A model generated the notes under the pieces. It saw only the letters and a list, made by a program, of their open reading frames with translations. It did no database searches and had not been told where the DNA came from. DNA of 64,000 nt, from contig NZ_BOPG01000022.1 in the NCBI RefSeq assembly GCF_016863635.1, positions 1 through 64,000 of the forward strand, given 5' to 3'. This DNA is from Virgisporangium aurantiacum. GTDB lineage: Bacteria > Actinomycetota > Actinomycetes > Mycobacteriales > Micromonosporaceae. Shown here one piece after another: positions 7,300 to 16,758 of the stretch; position 1 is the first letter of the stretch, and each line of letters opens with the position of its first letter. Made by a program: the position numbers and the translations under genes.

Positions 7300-9393
7300 T
7301 TACACGACGATGCAGGACGTCGTCGCGGACTTGGTCGGGTCGCTCTCGGAGGTCGCGGTCAGCTGCACCGCCGCCGAGCGCTGGGCGCCCGGATCGCGCT
7401 TCACATACACGGTGACGGGCACCGTCTGCCCGAACTTCGCCGTCGCTACCGCGTTCGCCACCCACGTGGTCCAGCCGCGGGCCGACGTCGCCGCCTTCAC
7501 CCGGTAGACGTCGGAGCCGACGTACGCCGTCACGTCCTCCGGGTGGCCGCTCACCGGCGCTGCCTTGCCGGTGTTGCGGACCGGGAGCACGCACTTCGCC
7601 CAGCCGCCCGTGCGCGGCGCCTTCGTCACCGACGGGTAGGCCTTGACCCCGCGCACGTGCGGGCCGGCGCCGTCGAGCGACCGGACCGCGACGGTGTAGC
7701 TCAGGATGCCGCGGCGGTCGCGCTGCAGGTCGAGCACGTAGAAGTGCAGCCGGTTGGCCTGGTCGACGTACTCGAAGCCGCTGCCGGAGTCGACGCCCGC
7801 GTGGAACAGCGCGTCCGACAACTGCCGGTAGTCGCCGATCGTCATCTTCTGCGGCGTGCCGTCCGGTTTCACGAAGTCGACCTTGTCGATGTCCTGCGGG
7901 TTGGCGTCGACGGTCCAGATGAACGGCGCGTTGTCCTGGTTCTTCGTCTTGGCCAGGAGCACACCGGCGTCGGGCGTGAACGAGTCGAAGCCCATCCGGT
8001 CGATGACCTCGACCGTGTAGTTCTGGTAGCCGCGCCCGTCGCACAGCGGATCGGTGTTCACGTCGCACGGCGCCGCGAGGTCACCCGTCCCCATCGCGAT
8101 GTTGACGCCGGCGAGACCCTGCTGCGCCGCGCGCGCCGTCACTTTGGCCACGACCACCCCGGACGAACCCAGCGCCTCGCGCGACAACCGCAGCACGTTC
8201 TGTTCGTCGACGATGCCCAGCTTGAGCTTGTTGCGCAGCATGTGCTGCGCCCCCATCGACGACCCGCCGACGGCCGGGATCAGCCAGCGGCTGTGCGGGC
8301 CGCCCGGTCCGTTGAACGTGCCGCGGTCGAGCATCTCCCACGGGCCGCTGTAGGCGCGGCGGGCCGGCACCGAGTACGGGTTGTTGTAGTTGTCGCCGAT
8401 GCCGAGGATGTGGCTGAACTCGTGCGCGTACGTCGACATGCCCGAGCTCTCGGCCTGGGTCGACGAGCCCTGGGTGGCGTTGGGCCAGATGTTCGCGCTC
8501 GCCGCCCACGACGACCACTCGACGTACCGGGTGTTGTTCCAGTTCGGCAGCGCCGCGTCGGGCGGGCCGAACTCGTCGGTGACGTCCTCCTTGTTCTGGA
8601 ACTTCATCTCGCCGAACTCCTGCCACGTCGACGACTCGTCCTGGCCGGCGCTGAGGAAGAAGACGAAGTCGTACTGCGCGGCGACGTCCTCGCCGACGTC
8701 GGCGATCCAGGCCGCGCGGGCGTCGGTGCGGATGTTGAGCTGGCAGGTCTCGCCGGCCGGGCAGCCGGCGCCGCGCTGCATCGACGCCTCGATGCCGTAC
8801 TGGTAGCTCTTCGACGGCATCCGGTAGGCGCCGAACGCCCCGAGCTCGATGCCGAACCGGCCGGCCGAGTCCTCCATCCAGTACTCGTGGATGGTGTGGC
8901 CCCGGTTGAGTTCGTTGGGCGTGTTCAGGAAGTCCTTGTAGAACTGGGCGACCTGCTCGCGCGGCACGTCGGAGACGAGGTTCGGGTTGCCGTACAGCGT
9001 GGAGTTCTTCGGCTGGGTGATCGCGAACGGCTGGTCGGGGTAGTCGAGCAGCACGAGCGCGCCGCGGAAGTTGCGCACCGACCCCTTGACGTTCGGGTTG
9101 TTCCACTTCGTGCCCGGGATGCGCTTGTAGTCGTCCCAGGTCATGTGGTCGGGAAGCTCGTAGTTCTGCGGGTCGATCGGTGCCGGCGCCTCGGTGCCGG
9201 GCAGCGACCAGGTGCGCAGCGGTTCCGACTCCTGCCACGGCTGGGTCTGCGGCCAGTGCCGCATCTGCCAGGGGTTCGGGGTCGGTTCCGGCCGCGGTTG
9301 GGCCGCGGCCGGATCGGTGAATAAAAGACCGGTGGACGCGATGAGCACCGCCGCCGGTACCGCAAGCTTCGTTCTGAGCCGTCTCGTGAACAT
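7300..9393 (-). CDS. Secreted M6-family (immune inhibitor A-like) metalloprotease
   Basis: 697 residues from the ATG at 9393 (an in-frame TTG at 9402 is an alternative; GAAGGG lies 9 nt from the ATG). The N-terminus is a Sec signal peptide (basic MFTRRLRTK, hydrophobic core, cleavage near DPAAAQP). The zinc motif HEFSHILG is at about residue 325, followed by DNYNNPYS and GPWEMLDRG typical of M6 peptidases. The mature protein is ~670 residues and should act outside the cell. It is transcribed away from the phytase-like secreted esterase gene, with ~190 bp between the starts. A strong hairpin terminates it. The family assignment is secure; the physiological substrate is unknown. Confidence 0.9.
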   Translation of the reverse strand: MFTRRLRTKLAVPAAVLIASTGLLFTDPAAAQPRPEPTPNPWQMRHWPQTQPWQESEPLRTWSLPGTEAPAPIDPQNYELPDHMTWDDYKRIPGTKWNNPNVKGSVRNFRGALVLLDYPDQPFAITQPKNSTLYGNPNLVSDVPREQVAQFYKDFLNTPNELNRGHTIHEYWMEDSAGRFGIELGAFGAYRMPSKSYQYGIEASMQRGAGCPAGETCQLNIRTDARAAWIADVGEDVAAQYDFVFFLSAGQDESSTWQEFGEMKFQNKEDVTDEFGPPDAALPNWNNTRYVEWSSWAASANIWPNATQGSSTQAESSGMSTYAHEFSHILGIGDNYNNPYSVPARRAYSGPWEMLDRGTFNGPGGPHSRWLIPAVGGSSMGAQHMLRNKLKLGIVDEQNVLRLSREALGSSGVVVAKVTARAAQQGLAGVNIAMGTGDLAAPCDVNTDPLCDGRGYQNYTVEVIDRMGFDSFTPDAGVLLAKTKNQDNAPFIWTVDANPQDIDKVDFVKPDGTPQKMTIGDYRQLSDALFHAGVDSGSGFEYVDQANRLHFYVLDLQRDRRGILSYTVAVRSLDGAGPHVRGVKAYPSVTKAPRTGGWAKCVLPVRNTGKAAPVSGHPEDVTAYVGSDVYRVKAATSARGWTTWVANAVATAKFGQTVPVTVYVKRDPGAQRSAAVQLTATSESDPTKSATTSCIVV

Positions 9394-9584
9394 GCCCGCC
9401 AACCCTTCCCGTCTCCATCGACGCGAGCCGATGATAGTGGATCGACAGGCGCCATCGTGCGCGGCGTCGCCCTTTCATATCCCTGTCATCAGACTGGCGA
9501 AACGGGGCGCCGGGCCACATTTCACCCCTCGTTCGTCTACCGTCGATGGCCTGTCGACGCCACATCGCGAGAAGGAGAAACCGT

Positions 9585-10781
9585 TTGAAAGCGAAGTTGA
9601 TCTCTTCATTGGCCGCTGCCGCGCTGGTCGTGGTGGCCGCCGGCCCGGCCCACGGCACGGCTGACGAGCCCGCTCCGGGCACCGCGCGACTGGAGAAGTT
9701 CGCCAAGTTGCCGGCCCACACCTTCCTCTCCGGCAGCGAGCCGTCGGGATCGTTGCTCGGCACCGCGCCGATCAACGGCGTCACCCCGCCGTTCGCCGAC
9801 CAGCCGATCCAGGGCTTCAGCGGCCAGCTGCGCAACTCCGACGGCACCTACGACGTGATCAGCGACAACGGGTACGGCAACAAGGCGAACAGCGCCGACT
9901 TCATCCTGCGCATCCAGCGCGTGGCGCCCGACTGGCGGGCGGGCACCGTCGACCCGGTCGGTGGCATCAACCTCACCGACCCGAACGGCCACGTCCCGTT
10001 CCCGCTGTTCCGGCCCGACCGCGTGCTCACCGGCACCGACTTCGACCCGGAGTCGTTCGTCCGGCTGCCCGACGGCACCTACTGGGTCGGTGACGAGTTC
10101 GGCCCGTTCCTGCTGCACTTCGACCGGGCCGGCCGGCTGCTGGCGCCGCCGGTGTCGCTGCCCGGCGTGTTCGCGCCCGACAACCCGCTCCGCGGCGACA
10201 CGCCGTCGAACCTGGGCGGCAGCCGGGGCTTCGAGTCGCTGGCGCTGTCGCCCGACAAGCGCACGATCTACGCGCTGCTGGAGGGCACCGTCGCCGGTGA
10301 CCCGGCGGGCAGCCTGCGGCTCAACGAGTTCAGCGTGCAGACCGGTGCGTACACCGGCACGCGGTGGATGTACCAGCGGGAGAGCCCGGCCCACTCGGTG
10401 GCCGACGCGGTGATGGTCAACGACCACCAGTTCCTGGTGATCGAGCGCGACGACGGCCAGGGCGCCGCCGCCGTGTTCAAGCGGATCTTCCTGGTGGACC
10501 TGCAGGACTCGAACAACGACGGTCTGCTCGACAAGACGCCGATGGCCGACCTGCTGAACATCGCCAACCCCCGCGGCGTCGGCGGCTTCGGCGACCCGTT
10601 CCGGTTCCCGTTCTTCACGATCGAGGGCCTGCTGATCCTCGACGACCGCACGATCCTCGTCACGAACGACAACAACTACCCGAACTCGGCCGGCCGCACC
10701 CCCGGCGTCCCCGACGACAACGAGTTCATCGTGCTGCGCCTCGGTACGAAGCTGAACCTCGACCGGCGCACCCTGGGGTAG
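9585..10781 (+). CDS. Secreted phytase-like (esterase-like activity of phytase family) protein
   Basis: 398 residues from a TTG start at 9585, chosen because GAAGGAG lies 7-13 nt upstream and the signal peptide (KAKLISSLAAAALVVVAAGPAHG) begins right there. The body has beta-propeller-like repeats with motifs QGFSGQLRNSDGTYDVISDNGYGNK, DPESFVRLPDGTYWVGDEFGPF, GFESLALSPDKRTIYALLEG and IEGLLILDDRTILVTNDNNYP, which are those of the esterase-like phytase family. It is predicted to be an exported phosphoesterase. It shares a divergent upstream region with the M6 metalloprotease. Confidence 0.85.
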   Translation: MKAKLISSLAAAALVVVAAGPAHGTADEPAPGTARLEKFAKLPAHTFLSGSEPSGSLLGTAPINGVTPPFADQPIQGFSGQLRNSDGTYDVISDNGYGNKANSADFILRIQRVAPDWRAGTVDPVGGINLTDPNGHVPFPLFRPDRVLTGTDFDPESFVRLPDGTYWVGDEFGPFLLHFDRAGRLLAPPVSLPGVFAPDNPLRGDTPSNLGGSRGFESLALSPDKRTIYALLEGTVAGDPAGSLRLNEFSVQTGAYTGTRWMYQRESPAHSVADAVMVNDHQFLVIERDDGQGAAAVFKRIFLVDLQDSNNDGLLDKTPMADLLNIANPRGVGGFGDPFRFPFFTIEGLLILDDRTILVTNDNNYPNSAGRTPGVPDDNEFIVLRLGTKLNLDRRTLG

Positions 10782-10840
10782 ACCCCGGGATCGTTCCCGC
10801 GCCGGATCACCGGGCCGGGGCGGCGTGACAGCGTCGACAT

Positions 10841-11824
10841 ATGCGTCGCGCCGCCCTCGCCCTGTTCGTGCTCGCGCCGTGGGCCGCCGAGTGCTCCTGG
10901 GGCGGCTTCACCGCCGTCGACTTCCCGTTCGTGGTGCTGTTCCTCGCCCCGATGTACGGCGGCGCCGCCCTGCTGATCCGCGAGGCGGCCCGCCGGACGG
11001 GCGGCGGCTGGCCGATGATCGTCCTGCTGGCGGCGGCGTACGGCGTGTTCCAGGTGTCGTTCGTCGACCAGGCCCTGTTCAACGTGGACTTCCTCGACGA
11101 CACGCAGTTCGCCGCGAACGCGGTCGGCGCGCGCCGCACCTGGGTCCCCGGCCTGGAGTTCAGCGTCGCGCAACTGCTGAGCTACGTGGGCAACCACGTG
11201 GTGCTGACGGTCTGCGTGCCGATCGCGATCGTCGAGACGTTCGTGTCGCCGGAGCGGCGGCACCGGCCGTGGCTGCGGTGGCCCGGCCTGCTGGTCACCG
11301 CGATCCTGTTCGTGCTGGGTTGCTGGATCGTGTTCGCCGACACCAGCAAGGGCTTCGTGGCGAGCCCGCTGCAGCGGGCGGTCGCCGCGGGCGTGGTGGT
11401 CGCGCTGGCGGTGGCGGCGGTGCGCCTTCCCCGACGTTCTCCCGGGCGGTCGGACGCGCGGCCGCCGCGTCCACTGTGGATCGTGCTCGTCGTGGTCGCC
11501 GCCCGGTTGACCGACGACCAGGTGCCGGGCTGGTGGGGCGTCGCCCTCATGGTCGCCGCCACGGCGGTCGCGGGTGGCCTGATCCTGTGGTGGTCCGGGC
11601 GCCCCGGCTGGACGCAGGGCCACGTGCTCGCCGCGGCGTCGACGAGCCTGCTGCTCGCGGCGACGCTCGCCTGGGTCGTGCCGACGTACGAACCGTCGTC
11701 GACGCTCGCCGCGGTGACGGGCGACCTGGCGATGACGGTGGTCGCGCTGGCGCTCGTGGGCGGCGCGTGGTGGCGCCTGCGCAGATATACGACGCTCGAT
11801 CCAGTGCGGGTGCCGCGCCCGTAA
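10841..11824 (+). CDS. Polytopic membrane protein of unknown function
   Basis: 327 residues with about nine hydrophobic segments (e.g. LALFVLAPWAAECSWGG, FVVLFLAPMYGGAALLI, WIVLVVVAARLT). The N-terminal APWAAECSWGGF and LIREAARRTGGGWP motifs recur in uncharacterised actinobacterial membrane proteins, but I do not recognise a function. No clear ribosome-binding site precedes the ATG. The 3' end forms one arm of a hairpin shared with the convergent GH51 gene. Confidence 0.75.
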   Translation: MRRAALALFVLAPWAAECSWGGFTAVDFPFVVLFLAPMYGGAALLIREAARRTGGGWPMIVLLAAAYGVFQVSFVDQALFNVDFLDDTQFAANAVGARRTWVPGLEFSVAQLLSYVGNHVVLTVCVPIAIVETFVSPERRHRPWLRWPGLLVTAILFVLGCWIVFADTSKGFVASPLQRAVAAGVVVALAVAAVRLPRRSPGRSDARPPRPLWIVLVVVAARLTDDQVPGWWGVALMVAATAVAGGLILWWSGRPGWTQGHVLAAASTSLLLAATLAWVVPTYEPSSTLAAVTGDLAMTVVALALVGGAWWRLRRYTTLDPVRVPRP

Positions 11825-11846
11825 CCACACCGGATCGAGCGTCGTA
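11788..11846. terminator. Long-armed hairpin between convergent genes
   Basis: A perfect 15-bp inverted repeat (TACGACGCTCGATCC at 11788-11802 and its complement at 11832-11846) with a 29-nt loop. The left arm is inside the last codons of the membrane-protein gene and the right arm is 12 bp past the GH51 stop, so it can terminate both. Confidence 0.75.
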
Positions 11847-11858
11847 CATGCAAAGGCG

Positions 11859-13367
11859 TTACGAGGTCAGCCGGAGCATGTTCCAGGACAGCGGCGGGAG
11901 CCGCACCGACAGGCGGCCGTCGGCCACCTTCGTGTCGGGTTGCCTGGTCGGGGTCACCCGGTCGGGGTTCGCGGCCGTGTTCGTCGCCTCGGGGTCGGCG
12001 TCGAACAGGGCCACGTGCCCGGCCGTGGCCAGCCCGGGCAGCGACCGCAGGTCGACGTCGAGGGTCAGCGGTTCGTACTGGTCGCGGTTGACCGCGAACA
12101 GCGTCACCGCACCGGTCTCCTCGTCGTGGACCGCGGTCGCGTCGAGGATCGGGACCTCGCCGTGCTCGGCCGTCTCGTACGACGGCCCGATCGGCTCGAC
12201 GCGCAGCACCGTGCCGCGGCCGTGGCGCGACGTCAGCGCGAACGGGTGGAAGCTGGTCTGCCGCCACGCCGGCCCGCCCGGTTCGGAGCGGATCGGCGCG
12301 ATGACGTTCACCAGCTGCGCCAGGCACCCGATCTTCACCCGGTCGGCGTGCTTCAGCAGCGAGATCAGCAGGCTGCCGACGACCACCGCGTCGACCACCG
12401 AGTACTCGTCCTCGATCAGACGCGGTGCCTCCGCCCAGTCGAGGTTCTCCTCGCCGGGGAACCGCGCCTGGTACCACACGTTCCACTCGTCGACGGACAG
12501 GTTGATCCGCTTCCGGTGCCGGCCGGTCGCGCGCACGTGGTCGCACGTGGCGACGACCGCCTCGATGAACCGGTCGAGGTCCACCGCGCTCGCGAGGAAG
12601 CTGCCCCGGTCGTCGCCCCGCTGCTCGTAGTAGCTGTGCAGGGAGACGTAGTCGACCGCGTCGTACGTCTCGCGCAGCACGGTCTCCTCCCAGGTGCCGA
12701 ACGTCGGCATGCGGATGTTGGAACTGCCGCACACGACCAGTTCGATCGACGGGTCCACCCGTCGCATCGCCTTGGCCGTCTCGTTCGCCAGCCGGGCGTA
12801 CTCGTCGGCGGTCTTGTGGCCGATCTGCCACGGGCCGTCCATCTCGTTGCCGAGGCACCACAGCTTGATGCCGTGCGGATCGGCGAACCCGTTGCTACGT
12901 CGCAGATCCGACCACCGCGTGCCACCCGGATGGTTGGCGTACTCGACCAGGCTGCGCGCCGCATCGACCCCGCGCGTCCCCAGGTTGACGGCCATGATGG
13001 GCTCGCTGCCGACCCCGCGCGCCCAGGTGGCGAACTCGTCGACGCCGACCTGGTTCGTCTCCAGCGACCGCCAGGCCAGGTCGAGCCGGGTCGGCCGGTT
13101 CTCGCGCGGGCCGACGCCGTCCTCCCAGGTGTAGCCCGACACGAAGTTGCCACCGGGATACCGCAGCACCGGCGTGCCCAGTTCCCGGACCAGGTCGGCG
13201 ACGTCGGCCCGGAAGCCGTGCGCGTCGGCGCTTCCATGCCCCGGTTCGTAGATCCCGGTGTAGACGCAGCGGCCCATGTGTTCCACGAACGACCCGTAGA
13301 CGCGCGGGTCGACCGCGGCGACGCGGAAGGCCGGATCGAGCGTCACCGACGAGTGGTGCATTCTCAT
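11859..13367 (-). CDS. GH51 alpha-L-arabinofuranosidase, intracellular
   Basis: 502 residues, the usual GH51 size. The family motifs are present: VYGSFVEHMGRCVYTGIYEP at the N-terminus, RYPGGNFVSGYTWEDGVGP, the acid/base region LWCLGNEMDGPWQIGHK, and the nucleophile region LSVDEWNVWYQ. There is no signal peptide, so it acts on imported arabino-oligosaccharides, releasing L-arabinose. The ATG at 13367 overlaps the upstream permease stop by 4 bp (ATGA), which shows translational coupling; a longer in-frame reading to 14120 runs through the permease gene and is rejected. It is the last gene of an operon with a binding protein and two permeases. Confidence 0.95.
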   Translation of the reverse strand: MRMHHSSVTLDPAFRVAAVDPRVYGSFVEHMGRCVYTGIYEPGHGSADAHGFRADVADLVRELGTPVLRYPGGNFVSGYTWEDGVGPRENRPTRLDLAWRSLETNQVGVDEFATWARGVGSEPIMAVNLGTRGVDAARSLVEYANHPGGTRWSDLRRSNGFADPHGIKLWCLGNEMDGPWQIGHKTADEYARLANETAKAMRRVDPSIELVVCGSSNIRMPTFGTWEETVLRETYDAVDYVSLHSYYEQRGDDRGSFLASAVDLDRFIEAVVATCDHVRATGRHRKRINLSVDEWNVWYQARFPGEENLDWAEAPRLIEDEYSVVDAVVVGSLLISLLKHADRVKIGCLAQLVNVIAPIRSEPGGPAWRQTSFHPFALTSRHGRGTVLRVEPIGPSYETAEHGEVPILDATAVHDEETGAVTLFAVNRDQYEPLTLDVDLRSLPGLATAGHVALFDADPEATNTAANPDRVTPTRQPDTKVADGRLSVRLPPLSWNMLRLTS

Positions 13368-14251
13368 CCCTTCAGACCGGTGTTGGCCATGCCTTCGACG
13401 ATCCGCCGCTGGAACAACAGGAACACCAGCACCAGCGGCAACGCGCCGAGGATCGCCGACGCCATCGTGTCGGCGTACCGGATGCCGTACGTGCCCTGCA
13501 CCGTCGCCAGGCCCACCGGGATCGTCATCAGTTTCGGGTTGGTCAGCGCGAGCAGCGGCCACAGCAGGTCGTTCCACGTCCAGACGAAGCTGAAGATGGC
13601 CACCGCCGACACCGCCGGCCGGGCCAGCGGCAGCGCGATCCGCCGGTAGATGTGGAAGAACCCGGCGCCGTCGATGCGGGCCGCCTCGTCGAGGTCGCGC
13701 GGCAGCCCGTCGAAGAACTGCTTGAAGATGAAGACCGCGATCGCGAGCGGGATCTGCGGCAGGATGATCGACCAGTACGTGTTCAGCAGGTTCACCACCT
13801 GGAACTCGCGGAACTGCGGCACGATCAGCACCTGCCGCGGAATCATGATGCCGATCAGGATGAACCAGAAGATCGCCCAGCGGAACCGGAACCGCATGCG
13901 CGACAACGCGAACGCGGCGAGGCTCGCGGCCACCACCGTGCCGAGCGCCGACAGCGTCGCGGTGATGAGGCTCGACGCGTACCAGTTGATGATGTCGCCC
14001 TGTTCCAGCAACGTCCGGAACGACTCGAGCGTCGGGTTCTCGATCTTCCAGGTCGGGTTCGTGGTCTCCGCGTTGGGTTTCAATGCCGTGTCGACCGCCC
14101 ACAGCAACGGCACCAGCCACAGCAACGCCAACGCGATCAGCACGCCCACGCAGGTGGCGTTGAACACCCGCATGCGCCGGTCGACGGATGCCGCGGTCGG
14201 TGACGGCCGCTCGGTCGCGGCCGCGTCGGAGCGGTCGGTGATGGTCGTCAT
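13364..14251 (-). CDS. ABC sugar transporter permease (MalG/AraQ-like)
   Basis: 295 residues with six predicted membrane helices and the cytoplasmic EAA loop (LDEAARIDGAGFFHIYRRIALPLARP) that docks the ATPase. It starts 1 bp after the stop of the partner permease and overlaps the GH51 gene by 4 bp. Together with the lipoprotein and the other permease it forms a CUT1-type importer for arabinose-containing oligosaccharides. No ATPase gene is in the cluster, so a shared MsmK/UgpC-type ATPase is presumably used. Confidence 0.92.
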   Translation of the reverse strand: MTTITDRSDAAATERPSPTAASVDRRMRVFNATCVGVLIALALLWLVPLLWAVDTALKPNAETTNPTWKIENPTLESFRTLLEQGDIINWYASSLITATLSALGTVVAASLAAFALSRMRFRFRWAIFWFILIGIMIPRQVLIVPQFREFQVVNLLNTYWSIILPQIPLAIAVFIFKQFFDGLPRDLDEAARIDGAGFFHIYRRIALPLARPAVSAVAIFSFVWTWNDLLWPLLALTNPKLMTIPVGLATVQGTYGIRYADTMASAILGALPLVLVFLLFQRRIVEGMANTGLKG

Positions 14252-14252
14252 C

Positions 14253-15203
14253 TCACAACTCCGGTTCCTGGCGGCGGGTCATGGCGAGCCACACGGCCGA
14301 GACCGCGAGCACCACGAGGAAGAACAGCGTGGACGCGGCGGCGGCGTAGCCGGTGCGGAAGTCGGTGAACCCGGCGTCGTAGATGTACTGCAGCGCCGAG
14401 CGGGTGGAGAAGTTCGGTCCGCCCGAGGTCATGATGTACATCTGGTCGAAGACCTTCAGCGAGGCGATGATCTGCAGCACCACCACGAGCGACGTCGTGC
14501 GGGCGAGCAGCGGCAGCGTGATGCTGCGCACCTGCTGCCACGGGCTGGCGCCGTCGATCGCCGAGGCCTCGTACAGGTCCCGCGGAATGTCCTGCAGCCC
14601 GGCCAGGTACAGCACGAAGTTGAAGCCGAGCGTCCACCAGACGGTGGTGATCGCCAGCGACACCATGGCCAGGCCGGGGTCGCCGAGCCAGTTGGGTTCG
14701 GTGAACCCGAACCAGGTCACCGTGCGGTTGATCAGGCCCAGAGCCGGGGTGTAGAGCCAGATCCAGATCAGCGCCACCACGGCCGACGGCAGCACGTACG
14801 GCAGGAAGAACGCGAGCCGGAAGAACCACCGGGTGCGGCGGGCCCGCTCGGCGAGCAGCGCGAACAGCAGGCCGAGCGCCACGAGCGGCGGCGTGGTGAG
14901 GATCGTGAACCACAACGTGTGCCAGAGCGCCGACCAGAAGTCGCCGCTCGACAGCGCCTCGGCGTAGTTGTCGAAGCCGGCGAACCCGCCGAGGCCGGGC
15001 TTCACCAGGCTGGTGTCGAAGAAGCTCATCACGAGCCCGTACAGCGCGGGCCCGATGATGAAGAGCAGATAGAGGACGAGGAACGGGGCGAGGAACGCCC
15101 ACGCCGATCGCCCGTGTCCGGGCATCCTGCGCGGGCCGGACGCCGTCGTTTCGTCGGCGGATTCCTGGGTCGGTGTCGCTGCGGTGGTTTCGGTGCTGGC
15201 CAC
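14253..15203 (-). CDS. ABC sugar transporter permease (MalF/AraP-like)
   Basis: 316 residues from the GTG at 15203, which has AGGAGG 6 nt upstream; an in-frame reading to 15686 overlaps the binding-protein gene and is rejected. A ~40-residue Thr/Ala-rich cytoplasmic N-terminus precedes six membrane helices (AFLAPFLVLYLLFIIGPALYG etc.). The EAA loop reads YEASAIDGASPWQQVRSITLPLLA. It is the second gene of the operon, 20 bp after the binding-protein stop. Confidence 0.92.
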   Translation of the reverse strand: MASTETTAATPTQESADETTASGPRRMPGHGRSAWAFLAPFLVLYLLFIIGPALYGLVMSFFDTSLVKPGLGGFAGFDNYAEALSSGDFWSALWHTLWFTILTTPPLVALGLLFALLAERARRTRWFFRLAFFLPYVLPSAVVALIWIWLYTPALGLINRTVTWFGFTEPNWLGDPGLAMVSLAITTVWWTLGFNFVLYLAGLQDIPRDLYEASAIDGASPWQQVRSITLPLLARTTSLVVVLQIIASLKVFDQMYIMTSGGPNFSTRSALQYIYDAGFTDFRTGYAAAASTLFFLVVLAVSAVWLAMTRRQEPEL

Positions 15204-15223
15204 GGCCAACCTCCTGGGGACTC

Positions 15224-16564
15224 TTACACCGGCGACGGGGTCGCGGCGAGAACCGACAACTTCGAGCGGATCTGCGAGATGGCGTCGGCGGGCGACGACT
15301 GGCCCGCCTCCATGGCACCGATGGCGGAGCCCATGATGATCTCGAAGTTGGACCCCGAGCCGGAGTACCAGCCGGGCGGGTCGTACACGGCGGCGTCGGC
15401 GGCGGCCGCATAGTTCGACTGCGGCGTGAGCTTGCGGTAGGCGTCGCTGGTCGCGAACGGCTGCCAGATGGGAACGTGGCCGCCCTCGGCCCAGGTGAGG
15501 CTCTGGTCGAGCATCGACTTCACGAAGCCGAACGACCGGTCGAGCATCGCCCGGTCCTGGTCGGGACGCACCGGCAGCACCAGCGTGTGCGAGTCGGCCT
15601 GCACGGCGTAGGCGCCGCCGAAGATGTTCGGCACCAGCGTCATGCCGAACGGCATCTTCGCGGTCTGGAACGTGGTGATCTCCCATTCGCCGTTGAGGTG
15701 GAACCCGGACTGCCCCTGGGCGAACAGCGCGATCGCGCTCTGGTAGTCGGCGTTGCCCGGTATCAGTCCCTTCTCGACGGTCAACGCGCGCATGTAGTCG
15801 AGCACCTGGCGGGCCTTGGCGTCGTCGAGCACGATGCGGGTGCCGTTGTCGGCGAGCACCTCACCACCGAGTTGCGAGTACAGCGTCTGGAAGAATCGCC
15901 ACGGGCTGGCCGTGTCGGACGTGATCCCGTGCGTGGCGCCGAACTTTCCCGTGACGGCCTTGACCTTCGTCAGCGCGTCGGCGAACGCGTCGGGGCCCTT
16001 GATCTCCTTGAGATTCTTGTTTCCGTCGAGGAGTCCGGCCTTCTCGCAGATGTCGGTGTTGTAGAACAGCACGAACGGGTGCGTGTCGATCGGGATCGCG
16101 TACGCCTTGCCGTCGACGAGTCCGGCGTCCCAGGCGCGCCGGTTGAACTTGTCCGGCGACATGCCGTGCCGGTCGAGGTCCTCCGGCTTCAGCTCCTGCA
16201 GCAGGTCGGCCTGCACGAGCGTCTTCATGCGGGTCAGGTGCGACACCGCGACGTGCGGCGGCTGGTCGCCGACCGTCGACAGGGAAAGCTTGGTGTAGTA
16301 CGGGTTTCCCCAGGACAGCGTGACGGCTTCGAGATCGGTTCCGGGGTTCGCCTTGCGGTAGCCGTCGAGCATCTGCTGCATGCGGACGCCGTCGCCGCCG
16401 CCGAAGAGGTTCCAGTAGGAGATGGAGCCGGGGTCGAGCTCGGTGTTGGCGAGCCCGGCGCCGACTTCGGAACAGCCGGCCGTGCCGAGCGCCGCCGCAC
16501 CGGCGCCGAGGAGCGACGCGCGGAGAAGTCCGCGCCGGGTGAGTGGATGGGTTGGGCCGTTCAC
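15224..16564 (-). CDS. ABC transporter sugar-binding lipoprotein (Tat-type leader)
   Basis: 446 residues from a GTG start. The leader carries twin arginines (LTRRGLLRASLLGAGAAALG) and a lipobox ending GTAGC, so it is likely a Tat-exported lipoprotein. The mature part has the extracellular solute-binding family 1 fold (YWNLFGGGDGVRMQQML, AYAIPIDTHPFVLFYNTDIC, FHLNGEWEITTFQ). It is first in the operon with two permeases and GH51, and an operator-like site lies ~86 bp upstream. Ligand inferred from context: arabino-oligosaccharides. Confidence 0.92.
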   Translation of the reverse strand: MNGPTHPLTRRGLLRASLLGAGAAALGTAGCSEVGAGLANTELDPGSISYWNLFGGGDGVRMQQMLDGYRKANPGTDLEAVTLSWGNPYYTKLSLSTVGDQPPHVAVSHLTRMKTLVQADLLQELKPEDLDRHGMSPDKFNRRAWDAGLVDGKAYAIPIDTHPFVLFYNTDICEKAGLLDGNKNLKEIKGPDAFADALTKVKAVTGKFGATHGITSDTASPWRFFQTLYSQLGGEVLADNGTRIVLDDAKARQVLDYMRALTVEKGLIPGNADYQSAIALFAQGQSGFHLNGEWEITTFQTAKMPFGMTLVPNIFGGAYAVQADSHTLVLPVRPDQDRAMLDRSFGFVKSMLDQSLTWAEGGHVPIWQPFATSDAYRKLTPQSNYAAAADAAVYDPPGWYSGSGSNFEIIMGSAIGAMEAGQSSPADAISQIRSKLSVLAATPSPV

Positions 16565-16649
16565 GGGCTCACCGTCCTGACGGGGACGAGCGGAACTACC
16601 CGGCCGGCGCCGGGGAAGGTCGGTCCTCAGGTACCGGCCGAGCGGGGGG

Positions 16650-16663
16650 CGTTAGCGTTAACA
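16650..16663. promoter_or_regulatory. Arabinose-operon operator site 1
   Basis: CGTTAGCGTTAACA, a near-palindrome matching the other two sites at 12-13 of 14 positions. It lies upstream of the binding-protein/permease/GH51 operon. The shape (TGTTA-GCGN-TAACA) is like that of LacI-family operators; the regulator is not in this window. Confidence 0.75.
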
Positions 16664-16758
16664 ACACACTCTGATCCCATCGACCCCCATCGTCAAGACC
16701 ACGACCTCGGCGGCCGCCCGCCGCCCACCCGATCGGATCTTGGACGCCCGACGGGATA

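Noticed and set aside
13368..14120. GH51 reading frame extended to 14120 (753 residues)
   Set aside because: The extension is antisense-like nonsense over the permease gene; GH51 starts at 13367 with an ATGA overlap.
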